Part shown: in pieces, positions 11,482 to 21,942 of the stretch
How the letters are laid out: each line of letters opens with the position of its first letter
Numbering within the stretch: the first letter of the stretch is position 1
The notes under the pieces: model-generated
Told to the model about the DNA's origin: nothing
The model's input: the letters and a program-made list of their open reading frames with translations, nothing else
Databases searched by the model: none
Assembly: GCF_001949145.1 (NCBI RefSeq)
Contig: NW_019091456.1
Location: forward strand, 138,496-174,218
Source of the DNA: Acanthaster planci
Taxonomy: Eukaryota; Echinodermata; Asteroidea; Valvatida; Acanthasteridae
Direction of reading: 5' to 3'
Length of the DNA: 35,723 nucleotides
Program-made: the position numbers and the translations under genes

Positions 11482-12798
11482 GCTGCCGTGGAGCTTGCCG
11501 GTCGAAAAAACGGAAGTCTACATTTCCAAATGGCGCTCTTGTTGGAACAGGCAAAAGAAGAGGATGCCCCCACACGTCAGCGTAGCAACAATGAGAAGAC
11601 GGAAGAGACACAAATCCATCCAAATGATTTGAAGTCTTCGGATGAACCAATGAAGAGTAAGAAATACGTGACGTCATTATCTGAGAATTACAAAGAGGGC
11701 ACATTTTCGTCGTCAAAGGATAGCAACAAGCAAATGCGTGTTTTCCGAAAACAAGTTACAGGTACGACAAATCACAAAAAACACCAGAGATTGAGCTTTC
11801 AATCTGACACAGATAAATTGATCAAAACGAGCGCCAATTTTGCCCAGCAGATTCAAGAAGAATGCAAAGAAACATCCAATAAAGTACATGGGAAAAAATC
11901 AGACATGCGTCTTAATACCAGAGGCTTAGCCACGGGTCACAGACTCTCAACTGCTCACACAGTCAACTTGACATTCAAGCAGTCAGATATACCGTCAAAA
12001 AACTTCGCTGGTCACTTCAACTACCGCCGAGGAAACCGCCAGACGTTGGTTTTAGCACCAACCCGTATCGTAAATGAGGTATCTAACGGCAAAGTCGTAG
12101 ACATTTCCACCTGGAAGCAAGCTGACTCTATTGATAAAGTGTATCTCAAAAATCACATGAACGGCTTGAGGATCTCTACAAAACTGGGTGAAAAAAGCAA
12201 AGACCACGAAATATGTGAAATCCAGCCATCTACACAAATTTATAAGGACACCATTCTCAAGCATGAAAATAACAGCGATACTCAGTATCCACTACCTAAG
12301 GATTTAAAGATTCTCGATGAGAGACGACAACTGAAGATTTCCAAACGAAAGAGCATCTATAACCCACCCATGGGTATAAGACGGTCCAGCAGGACTCGGA
12401 AGCGAGCCGGGAGTGATGCCAAGCTGGTGGCTAGGCTTCCAGGGAGGCCTCCGACTCCAGTGGCATCAGAATTCAAAGCAGAGACAAAACGAAAGGTCAC
12501 AGAAGCTGTAACAAATGACAAAGAAAGACATTCCTGGGATAAAACCAGAGGTTCTAAACGTAAGAAATCCGTCTTTAGGAAAACGTACACTTTGAAAGAA
12601 GGTGATGGAGGTCATGAAAAGAGTGAAGTGGATCCCGCGGCCAATGAAGATTTGCAACTTGTTTCTCCCAAGCAAGCAGTGCTACAGGCCGCCACACCTC
12701 TGACGAAGAAGTTATCACAGAAAACACAGCCGCCTAAGGGGCGTTTGACAAACAAGAGAGTTGTTTGCAACGAGGTTACAGCCGAGACGCTTGTTTAA
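11482..12798 (+). CDS. HUNK: HUNK-like protein kinase, terminal coding exon (basic C-terminal tail)
   Basis: This exon encodes the last 438 residues and the stop TAA (12796-12798). It joins the previous exon in phase 0 as ...LYEEA|AAVELAGRKNG. The tail is hydrophilic, rich in Lys, Arg, Ser and Thr, with no predicted membrane segment and no domain I recognise. Near residues 290-320 lies a basic cluster, RRSSRTRKRAG followed by RLPGRPPTPVAS. A second cluster, RGSKRKKSVFRK, follows at about 355-365. Both resemble nuclear-localisation or basophilic phosphosite stretches, and GRPP recalls the core of an AT-hook but lacks its full pattern. Known HUNK proteins also have a long disordered tail, but this one seems longer: about 540 residues after the kinase domain against roughly 400 in mammals. 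The three visible exons together encode 613 residues. Confidence 0.9.
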   Translation, partial: AAVELAGRKNGSLHFQMALLLEQAKEEDAPTRQRSNNEKTEETQIHPNDLKSSDEPMKSKKYVTSLSENYKEGTFSSSKDSNKQMRVFRKQVTGTTNHKKHQRLSFQSDTDKLIKTSANFAQQIQEECKETSNKVHGKKSDMRLNTRGLATGHRLSTAHTVNLTFKQSDIPSKNFAGHFNYRRGNRQTLVLAPTRIVNEVSNGKVVDISTWKQADSIDKVYLKNHMNGLRISTKLGEKSKDHEICEIQPSTQIYKDTILKHENNSDTQYPLPKDLKILDERRQLKISKRKSIYNPPMGIRRSSRTRKRAGSDAKLVARLPGRPPTPVASEFKAETKRKVTEAVTNDKERHSWDKTRGSKRKKSVFRKTYTLKEGDGGHEKSEVDPAANEDLQLVSPKQAVLQAATPLTKKLSQKTQPPKGRLTNKRVVCNEVTAETLV

Positions 12799-13083
12799 TG
12801 TGATGCCCCTTTGATCTCGCTTATAAAACCGTCTCAGTGTTGTCACTTAAGGGAGCTACTCAATAAGAATTTCTCCAGTAGATAGTAGCTCCTCGAATGT
12901 TAATTGCATTGGATTTATTTCAAGTGCCTTTGCCGTGCCGATTGCAGTGTTTTAAAATGGACCAATTACCAATTGAAATGCAGTGCGCGTGCGAGTTCTC
13001 CCAGGTTCGACGCGTGGTTTACTATCTGGTGATCAAATTAGCGTTTGACTGTTGTGATAAGGCCTGTGTCCTGGCCTATTAAA
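12799..13083 (+). other. Probable 3' UTR start of the HUNK-like gene
   Basis: This is sequence after the stop codon. It includes a short stem: GGAGCTACT at 12852-12860 pairs perfectly with AGTAGCTCC at 12884-12892 across a 23-base loop. The first plausible polyadenylation hexamer is ATTAAA at 13078-13083. A canonical AATAAA occurs only later, at about 14422. The true 3' end cannot be fixed from sequence alone. Confidence 0.35.
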
Positions 13084-14510
13084 ACTCAAGTACACTATGC
13101 CATAGGGGTTTCATCCACATTGTTATTCAAACGTGGCTTGGTTGAGATATTTTGCTAACTGTTGGCCAGGCATCAGTTTTCATCCTGACGAGTTTTGTAG
13201 TCTGGCTCACGTCTGCGCCGGGACTCGCTACCGTTTCATTGCCGCGTTTCCTGTTCAATATTCCAGCTCTCATGATGCATGGCAAGTGCTAAATTCCCGC
13301 CGACCCGCGGGTAATCAAACCCCGTTCGTGTTCCTCCCGTTTACCAGCTTTCCCCTTGGTCGGCATAGTGTTTGTTTTTCGTGTGTGTTTAGTTACCGTA
13401 CAATAATACACCCATGGCACTCATAATTCAGTCCATTTCGTGCTTCAAGACAAAATGTACTTCGTAGAAGTTCTTCTTTGCTTGAGTTACAGATTCAACA
13501 ATGGTTCCCGCGTGGACCGACTGTAAAGGGCTACAAAAACACGTGGGTTATTTCAAGCTTTGTATCCAACCGTGGACAGCAAACGAAGATGCTTCAAATA
13601 ATCATCAAATCATTGATGTTGGAAATGTTGCTTGAAATCCTTTTTATTACTTGCTGTAATTGAATACAGCCTATTAGTTAAAGTCTTTCAAGAATGTAAT
13701 ATTAAAACAGCAAGACTAAATCCCCTGGATACTCCCTTTCTAGCAAAACATCTGGCATAAAGATTTTAAGTCATATGTTTTGTAGCCAAGCATCATCATT
13801 GTGTTGTGTTAGAGATATTCTCTGGATAATGGCTGAGACGCGCACTGCAGTCGTGTACATGTGTTCTGGGCGTCATATATTGGTGTACATGTAATTTTCT
13901 TCCACAGTATTTTAAAGTTGCTAGGTCAGGAAAATGTATGAAACTGAAAGAACTCTGATTAAATTGGGAGTCCCAGCTAATTTTGAAACCAGAAAGTGCC
14001 TCTTACATCTGTATTTGCTAAACCCAAACAAAGTATACAAAACAGGCTTTGGGATTTTCAGCATTTTTATAAACTTCGCTTATAGCGCAACCTGTGGTGG
14101 GAATTTGGAGGATCCAACGGATGAGAAGCATTGGAGCAGTGAGAGAAGGGCAATGTATCTTCTTTGGGAACTCTTCCATCGGTCGTCTTTCCCAAAGCAT
14201 GAAAAAGCCCTAGAATGTAGCCTCAACCCTCACAAGGCCATAAAATGTTGTAGAAAGATATTAAATTGTCAGTCCCTTCCCCCGAAAAAGTGGGTCGCCT
14301 AAAAAAGTGAGTTGTGTGAACTAGGACAGTTCCTTCCGTTATCCTGTTCATCGTTGATAGGGCAGAGTGTAGCCCATGGCGGACAGTTCCACTTGGAATC
14401 CATGATGCAGTTCATACAAGAAAATAAAGTGTGGCAATTTGTATTTCGGCGGCTTTGATCAATGAATAGAACACATTACTTATTTGACTTATTAAGATCC
14501 TGACATAGTG
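13084..14510. other. Intergenic or 3' UTR sequence without a recognised gene
   Basis: Nothing here could be assigned to a gene. Open frames at 13133-13426 and 13934-14302 (122 codons) lack a clear homologue and lack splice or start context that would distinguish them from chance. AATAAA near 14422 could be a distal polyadenylation signal of the kinase gene. TGTACATGT-type motifs occur around 13855-13890. Confidence 0.5.
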
Positions 14511-14519
14511 TCTCTGGAA

Positions 14520-15250
14520 TACCGACATTTAGATGGAATGATGTCGTCATCCCGTGATAAATCAACTGGGGATGTCGACATCCTAGCTTATTTTATTAAA
14601 GGGTGACAGCATTGAAAGTAGGCTATCGACATCCCAAGATGGTTTATCATAGAATGACGTCATCCTGAGTGTAGGAAGTCGACTTAACGACATAGTTTAC
14701 CATAGGATGATGACATCCGGAAAGAAGGAAGTCGACATCCCCAGCCAATTTATTATAGAATGACGTCATCCTGAGAGTAGGAAGTCGACTTAAAGAGGTA
14801 ATTTACCATAGGATGATGACATCCGGAAAGATGGAAGTCGACATCCCCAGCCAATTTGTCATAGAATGACGTCATCCTGAATTCAGATGAGAACATCCTG
14901 AGGTAACTTATTACAGGAAGACAACACTGTAACATAATTGATCACGGAATAATGACGTTCTGCAAGTGGGATGTTGACACCCCTATATAGTATTTTACAA
15001 GGGTATTACAATACCTGAAAGTAAGTGACAAATTATCTCAGGAAGCTGTTATCTTGTTTAATTCAAGCTGTCGTCATCCTGTATCTCTTAATGTCGACTT
15101 CCGATTTTTAGGATGTCGTCATCTGTGATAAATCATCCAAACACGTCTCCATCCCGCCATAATTTAACTCAGGATGTCGACATCTTGCCTGTAATATGTC
15201 ATCATCTTGAGATAAAACACGTCAGGATCTTAAAAGGTCGGATGTCACTT
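14520..15250. repeat. Palindrome-rich degenerate repeat field (GTCGAC/GACGTC-type)
   Basis: Variants of GGATGTCGACATCC, GGATGACGTCATCC and GATGTCGTCATCC recur throughout, in both orientations, separated by AT-rich spacers such as GATAAATCA and ATTTACCATAGGATGA. The best-preserved part is the 106-bp tandem array at 14649-14880. The flanks contain decayed palindromes (for example near 14540-14585 and 15105-15195). No protein-coding sequence was recognised. Confidence 0.7.
14649..14880. repeat. Tandem repeat, 106-bp period, a little over 2 copies
   Basis: ATAGAATGACGTCATCCTGA begins at 14649, 14755 and 14861, exactly 106 bases apart. CATAGGATGATGACATCCGG begins at 14701 and 14807, again 106 apart. 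Within each unit lie an AATGACGTCATCCTGAG palindrome, a GGAAGTCGACTTAA palindrome and a GAAGTCGACATCCCCAGCC block. Copies differ at only a few bases, so the duplication is fairly recent. Confidence 0.9.
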
Positions 15251-15259
15251 CAAGGGTTC

Positions 15260-17037
15260 CGTCCATATCTGATAAAAGAGAGGTCTACATTTTAAGTTTA
15301 AAAAGGAATAAAGAGAGAAACTTTGTAAAGTAATGAGATTTGAGATTTTATCGCATTCATGTGTCTTATTTATATTGGGTCACTCGTTACCTATTCACAC
15401 TCTAATATTTCAGAGTACGATAAGGGATCTAACATGTCCGACTCACGAACTCGCCTGTACAACCATGTCCTTATTCCATTGAGGTGTGAACTGTCTCCCA
15501 CACGCGCTGTACTTTCTTGGAGAGTGCAAGGTGCTCAAATCGTGCAGCTCGACACTTGCTTTCCGATTTGTTTGGCTTTGACACGTTCATGAAGGAAATA
15601 GTGTATTCCTCGCTCATCTTTGGTAAAATTATTTCGCTATGAATACCGTAGCTCATTTGTCATGCCGAAAATAGCATTAAGATTCCTGAAGAAATTCGAG
15701 TGGGCAATCTCAGAATCCAGGGTAGTTCGCGCAGAAACACTTTAAAATTCTAAAATTTAAATTTCGCCCAAAACAAATCTTGAATTGGTTATAGTGCATT
15801 TCCATGATTCAAATGGCTGATATCTCATTTTGAATGCATTTCATGAATTTCTCAAATCCACTGCATTGATACAAAACCCTTTTATGTGTAGACCCTTAAC
15901 TGCCACAGTGAAGTGCCACCTTCTTGAAGCACCATGGAGGTATTATTTCAGCTGCCAAGTTGCCGTCTGTGACGTCATTTTGAGATTTAGATTGCCATAT
16001 ACGGTCAAGATAAAAACCGAGAGCTTTTGGGGAGAGAAAATCAATACAACATCTCGCTCACTCATTTTTTATCGAAACCCGAGGGGAGAAAAATGGCTGG
16101 CATTATAATTTGAACAAACATACATCAGGTGCCGTATTGTTACTACGTGACCCTGCGACGTTTGAGAAAGGAAGCTGGCCAATATTGCAATGTATTGCCT
16201 TATCTCGACGACAATAAATTCCGAATTCGAGGGGATATGGGAGGCGCTTTCATTGCGAGTGCGAGCACGAATTGCAAAGAAGAGGACAGGGAGGAAATCA
16301 GCCATTAATCTGGTCAGAAATACGTGGAAGTGAGGTAAACATAATTAAGTTTCCAACGAACGGAACCTAGAAGGAGGGATGATAAATTCTACTCGCTTTG
16401 TGGTGACAAGGAAACAAAAATAGGAATCATGCCTGAGACTAGATGAGACACGCTGTGGATGCTGAATAGTAGCGGTGGTGGTTGGGGAGCTTACAATGGC
16501 TGGAGAAACGAAAAGAACCAAGGGGGAAACTGTATGAGTTATTCTGAATTAAGGAACAAATTATAGCATGAGGTAGATTATGAGTGGCATGAAGATGCTG
16601 ATAACAGAGCTGGATAGGTAGTGAAAGAGAAAGCCATTAGTCTAATGAATTTAGGATGGAAAAATTGGGCCATGCTCAAGAATACTGTCGCATAGGCTTT
16701 ATATATTTTTAGCAATTGCATTGAATAAAAAATCATTTTCAGCAACGCTATATTAATTTCCGTCTCTCTGGACGATAGAAGTTGGTTACAATCGACATTG
16801 AAGTTTTGCATGATGAATTTCATAAAAGTCGCACCAAGATTAACCACGAGTACGTGACGTGGCATAATTTACATGAAATGAAAGGAAGTACAGCTATAAG
16901 GTAGAGGGAATCCATTGTCACAAAGAGGAACGAGAAATGATAACGCAGTATCAAGATCTGATAGGCGTCTTTGTGGGCAAACGAGCCAAGCGTAAAGTAC
17001 CACATACTGCAAGAGTAAAATGTATTTGTCCTACTAA
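15260..17037. other. Region without a recognised gene or repeat
   Basis: Only short open frames without recognisable domains were seen on either strand; the longest are 15830-16108 on + and 16820-17218 on -, the latter overlapping the repeat that follows. No RNA gene or tandem repeat was noticed. Confidence 0.5.
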
Positions 17038-18069
17038 TAGAGCCTGCAAGTTGACCCGTGATGGCGCACTTCCGGAACCCTTGGATAGGAAAGAAGACTT
17101 CCAAAATTTTAGAATTTAGAATATTTTTAAAAATCCAACTCGGAAAAAGGACTTTGGAAAATATTTTCAAGTATACCAATTTATAGAAACTATGTTGACT
17201 GATTTTCCTGTTGTTCAAAATTGACTACGGATTCAGTCAAACACCCACAATAAATCATGTTTTCTGACAAGATTTCTTATTCGATGCCTATGAAATTCGA
17301 TGAAATGACTTTTAAAAAGAAATCTAGTCAGACTGACTAATTTCCAGTTGCACCCGGCTGACCCTGAAGAATTAGTCAAATTTTACTGAATTCTAGACAA
17401 ATTTGACTGATCCTTTTTAGAATGTACATGATCTAAAAGAAAAATATCCTGCCAAAAATTGACATTTACTTCCAAAAACCTAAAATACATGAAGAACAGT
17501 GCAATGTGGCAGTCTCGTACTCAGAAGAACATTACTGTTTGAAATCCTATGGTAGTCTGGAGGTTAGAGTCAAAATAGAAACAGATAAAAATATATTACG
17601 TTGAAAAATCCTTAAAGTAGGCATCTACTTTTACGAAAAACTGTATGTAAACTTTATGAAAAACTTTTGCTGACAAGAACTGCGTCATTTCAACTCAACG
17701 GAATCTGGAACCCATCGACTGCAGGTAGGTAAATCTTTGCAATTTTGGACAATCTCGTTTTCACGTTCGCACGGCGAGTGAAAACAAACGTACATGAACA
17801 GGGAGACCTAGGTACAATGCCGCCAGAAGTGAAAGGGCGTTAATAAAATTCGTTTTTACCCATCTCCAGGTAACTTTTCCTAAATACATGTATTACCTGA
17901 GGAAAACAAAGGTAAAATTCCAACATGACTGTTTCACGGGGTTGCTTCAGTTAAAAATCTCATTCTTCCAAAAATTATCGAACGTGATTGCACGGCCCCA
18001 TGTAAAATCCTCATAGGTGGAGCACGCGAGGGTGCCGGAAGTTCGCTGCGTGACCTTATACTTTCAGGT
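17038..18069 (+). mobile_element. Dispersed ~1-kb element, copy 1, with a nested insertion
   Basis: This copy aligns in reverse complement with 34803-35635 over nearly its whole length. It starts AGCCTGCAAGTTGACCC, followed by GCGCACTTCCGGAACCCTTG, and ends GCCGGAAGTTCGCTGCGTGA. The termini carry inverted CTTCCGGAACCCTTG-like sequences next to GTTGACCC/GGTCACG, so they resemble short terminal inverted repeats. About 240 bases at roughly 17190-17435 (rich in GACTGA/TAGTCA) are absent from the other copy and look like an insertion. Identity between copies is perhaps three quarters by eye. No open frame of note exists, so it is probably a non-autonomous DNA transposon. Confidence 0.75.
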
Positions 18070-20019
18070 TCTAAATGCATAGACTAGCGATATCTGAGGC
18101 CAGTTAGGCAGACAGGGGTAGTTGCCTACACTGGCTGTGAAATAATGACGCCTGACTTGTCTGTTTGTTTTTTTCGTTTGTCCACCATGTGTATGAGCTG
18201 CCGTCGTTCAGGGTCGATTATAAATACGTATGAAGATCGAGACATGCTACTATTTATGAACCATCAGTCTGTCTTGGGAAATATAAGCTTGGTTTTTTTT
18301 GCCCATTTACCTTTACGAGCAGATTTCCAATCTACAATGATGAATTAACAATTCCAGAAATGATGAATGGGTAATTAATGTGACGTCACATCTGAACATC
18401 GCATAATACTGAAGAATGGCTAACACGACAACGTGATTTTCCTTTGAGGCGTGCATAGCCTAGTTTATTGCTGTCACTAACTGTCGCCAACCGGACTAAT
18501 GATAAGCAAGATTGACTCTGGCCACGTCTGCTGAATTCACAAAGGGGACGGAAGATCAGATACAAGCTCTAATTAAAGGCTGATAAATCGATAAAATCTA
18601 ATGGAAATTGTCTGCGGGAAATAGTGTAATTGGAAGCTACTTCGGGTTGAACAACGAAATATTTCATGAAAAAATTGAGCCTTTGGAAGATGTATCACCT
18701 GTAAAGACAGAAAGTTGAGACTTTTTGAAAACTAGACATCGATGGGTGCTAGCCAAACGTGAATACTTACCCATGATCTGTAGTGGAGCATGCAAAGTTA
18801 TCAGTAAAAAAAAAGTGCCTATAATTGTAATTTGTATAGAGAACCAACCGCAGATTAATTAAACGTTATGAAAACTAACCTAGTGCACATGGATGGCAAT
18901 TTAAGAGGATAATCGTTGGATTGAAATCTCAGATGAGTAAATATTGGTTTGAAAAACAGTGTTCAGATTTATTCTCCTGCGCTTACTGCAAGAAAAACAA
19001 AACAAAAAACAACAAAACAACTCCCCCAAACCAGAAACGAAAACACAGGTCCCCCTAAAAGAGAATTTGTTTTCAAGATCCTTTTTGTCATGAATTATTG
19101 AAGTCTGTGGCAAGTCCTCTCGAAATGTCGCCTTTGGTACGAATGATTACCCGTAAGTCAACATTCCTACCCGACCCTCTATGCTATATTTATTAGAAAA
19201 TGACACATCTCGCACTTAAGGCGCTCCTGAGGACTTTAAGGGTGCCCAAAAGTAGGGTAAGTCAACACATGTTCGCGCTGAAATGCACTTATACGATTCT
19301 TCTGCTGTTGACTGAAATAATTGTCGATATACCACTTAGACCCAAGATCCGGTATCAGCTTGTGCTCCGTGTCACGGATTACAAATCCATCTATCGAATT
19401 GCAAGAATCAACTATACCAATGGCAGACAACCAGATTACCAAGAGATTCCAAGGGTTCAGTGGATTCCCAACGTGTAGAAACAAGTACACTGCCTATGCG
19501 TTCAACGTGGTACTTGGAGAACCATTTGCCAGCTCTGGAAAGTAAAATTATCTCTCCTTCAGTTCCCTTTTCATAACTGAGAAAAGTGCATACACAAAAA
19601 CCTGCCATCTAAGAAGGTGTATTTATCAGAAAGATATGCAAGGCAGGTGAACTGAGCCGATTATCGATCCCTTCCTCGCCGTGCAGGTATGAAACCTTAC
19701 AACTTCTCCAAGAGTTTCATTTTATATGTCCGTATGAAGCCCGCAGTTCATATAACGGTATGACCTATTTCCGTTTCGGCTCAATTTTTGGTAATTTTCG
19801 TCCTACTCTTCCGAAGTGTGAACGACCTGCAGCCTTTGAAGCTCAAGTTATTGCACTCAGGCGGAAAACCTCCTGGGTGAATTTTTTTCTGAGCAAAAGA
19901 AGTCTCGGTATGAAGTGAGGTACAAATGCAGTGCTGTGCAGTTACATAAAATCATCCACGCAGATTACTGACAGGAGCGCTGGCAACATATCTGCAGAGG
20001 TGAAGATACGTGAGCGTTG
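18070..20019. other. Region without a recognised gene
   Basis: Short open frames only. The open frame at 19200-19478 and its antisense shadow show no recognisable domain or splice context. A CAAAACAAAA-rich low-complexity stretch lies near 18990-19030. No RNA gene was noticed. Confidence 0.5.
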
Positions 20020-20129
20020 TTATATACGGAGTGCCTACGCGGCATTAATTCATAACCCTCACTGAAGTCCGAGACAAAACGAAAATCATCCAAGACTAAT
20101 TACTTTCCTGCAAGACACAATTAAATCTA

Positions 20130-20470
20130 TGCCAGATTAAAAAATGTTATACAAAACTCAACATTTTCATGCAAAACTAAACTTTCCATGCATAATTACA
20201 TTTTTTTCATGCAAGACTCAAAATCTTTGGAAAAAAATCAAAATCTCACACAAGACTCAAATTTTCACGCAAGAGTATTTCTTTATGCAAGATAGTCATT
20301 TTTGAGCAAGATGTAAGTTTTCGTGCAAGACTCAAAATTTCGCGCAAGGTTAAACTTTTCATACAAGATCAAAATTTGGGGGCAAGATAAAAATTTTCCC
20401 CGCAAGATGAAATTTTGTATGCAAGATCTCGAGTTTCATGCAAAACCAAAATTTAGGTGCAAGACTAGTT
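20130..20470. repeat. ~20-bp subrepeat array in the left foldback arm
   Basis: Roughly 15 or more degenerate units of the form (C)ATGCAAGACTCAAAATTTT are visible; GCAAGA recurs about every 20 bases. The opposite-strand equivalent lies at about 21560-21860. The units vary considerably, so this is an old or fast-diverging array. Confidence 0.85.
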
Positions 20471-21559
20471 CCCCTCTCCAACTTAGGTATCCCCCTGAAT
20501 GTATTATAGACAATGTACAAACGACAGGCACTCAGCTTGGACGGGTATATTATATAGGGACGGGTAGCAAGCTGCGCTTTAGCGTGTGCGATTAGCCCTG
20601 CAATTTGGATGCTGGATTCGTGACTTTTCAAGACTCTGAAGTTTAACGGAGACATTATCTTGACCGCACCATTTCTGCGGACGTTACCGACGTCATCGGG
20701 CAAGCGGCCCCGCACGATGTGCTGTGTGGTGCTGGTTGCTACAAACCTTCAAGGAAAAGTCCTGTTTTGTTTGGTTTTTTCGACTAAAGACGTATTATTG
20801 TTTTTGCCAAGAAGTTAGTACTTTTTTTTTTTTATAAATTCAACGTTTTTATTTTACCGAAAATATATAGTGTAATTTCTATTTCTAAATAATGTAATTC
20901 ACCATGTATTTAATTTTCCATTTTTTCTGCTACATCAATCGCTTTGAGTTTGCCGTCAACGTGTTCCTTTCTTCATCATGCCTAAATAGATCCGTACTCC
21001 TTCTGCAGTGACTTGTTAGCCCATGTAAATCTACATGTAGAAATAACGATATAAACCCAGTCAGCAACGACCTGCAACCGTTAAATTAATAATGCATTTT
21101 AGAAGCATTTGGCCAAGAATCTACAGAAGTAGCCGCGTTAAAGAATATGTGGATTGGATTTACAGTTAAGCATTGAAAATCAATATGACATTTACAGATC
21201 CATCGTTTGGGCATTTTTCTCATTTTTTTGTTTAAAGTTATAGAAGTCGAATTCGACAATGAGAAACATTTAGATTCGGCAATTACTGTCAAATTTGGTA
21301 ACGTTGTTCAATTCGTACTTTTCCCAGACTGAGCTAGCAAGCCGGAACAGCACGCGGAGTACGCTTATTTGTACTTCACTAGTTCACTACTTCACTACTT
21401 CACCAGTATACCTCAGCTGCTACCATAGACTTGTGTGTAATTTCAAGCCGTAGCTGAGTGCACCTCTTCGTGCATTGCGTATAATACATTAGGGGCATAA
21501 TGGAGACGTAATAAGTTGAAGACGGGAACCAGTCCAGGGGTCATGTGTTTCTTGAATGG

Positions 21560-21860
21560 TCCCGTGCATCTTGCACGGAAATTTTGGTCTTGCAGGAAAT
21601 TTTTAGTCTTGCATGAAAATTTAGATCTTCTATGAAACATTGCATCTGGCTCAAAAAATGTCAATCTTGCATGAAAGAACTACTCTTGTATGAAACTTTG
21701 AGTCTTGCATGAAATTTCAATAATTTCCAAAAATTATGTGTCTTGCAAGAAAAAATGTAATCATGCATGAAAAAATGTATCTCGCATGAAAACTTTGAGT
21801 CTTGCATAACAAATTTTAGTCTTGCCAGACAAATTGTAGCCTTGCAGGAAAATAAAATAA
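21560..21860. repeat. ~20-bp subrepeat array in the right foldback arm
   Basis: Units of the form AGTCTTGCATGAAAATTT recur about every 20 bases. They are the reverse complement of those in the left arm. TCTTGC is the most constant hexamer. Confidence 0.85.
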
Positions 21861-21942
21861 TTTTTTGGATGATCTTATTTTCATCTTGGACTTCATTGAG
21901 GGTTTGAATTAATTCGGCTTTGGCATTCCATAGTTATATACT

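Larger units (their letters stand above)
20020..21942. mobile_element. Foldback-type element with long inverted arms made of subrepeats
   Basis: The left arm (about 20020-20540) and right arm (about 21447-21942) are imperfect reverse complements. The outer ends pair as ATTAATTCATAACCCTCACT against the complement of GAGGGTTTGAATTAATTC. The middle of each arm is an array of about 20-bp units: CATGCAAGACTCAAAATTTT on the left and AGTCTTGCATGAAAATTT on the right. The inner ends pair as GAATGTATTATAGACAATG and GGCACTCAGCTT against the complements of GCATTGCGTATAATACATTA and AGCTGAGTGCAC. A central ~900 bp unique segment has no convincing coding sequence. This design resembles foldback (FB) transposons and the sea-urchin TU elements; that is an architectural comparison only. 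Confidence 0.8.

Noticed and set aside
13934-14302. 122-codon open frame downstream of the kinase gene
   Set aside because: The phrase CGGNLEDPTDEKHWSSERRA looked coding-like, but there is no homologue I recognise, and a competing antisense frame is also open.
20541-21446. Transposase gene in the centre of the foldback element
   Set aside because: Only short, low-complexity frames are present; no transposase motif could be seen.
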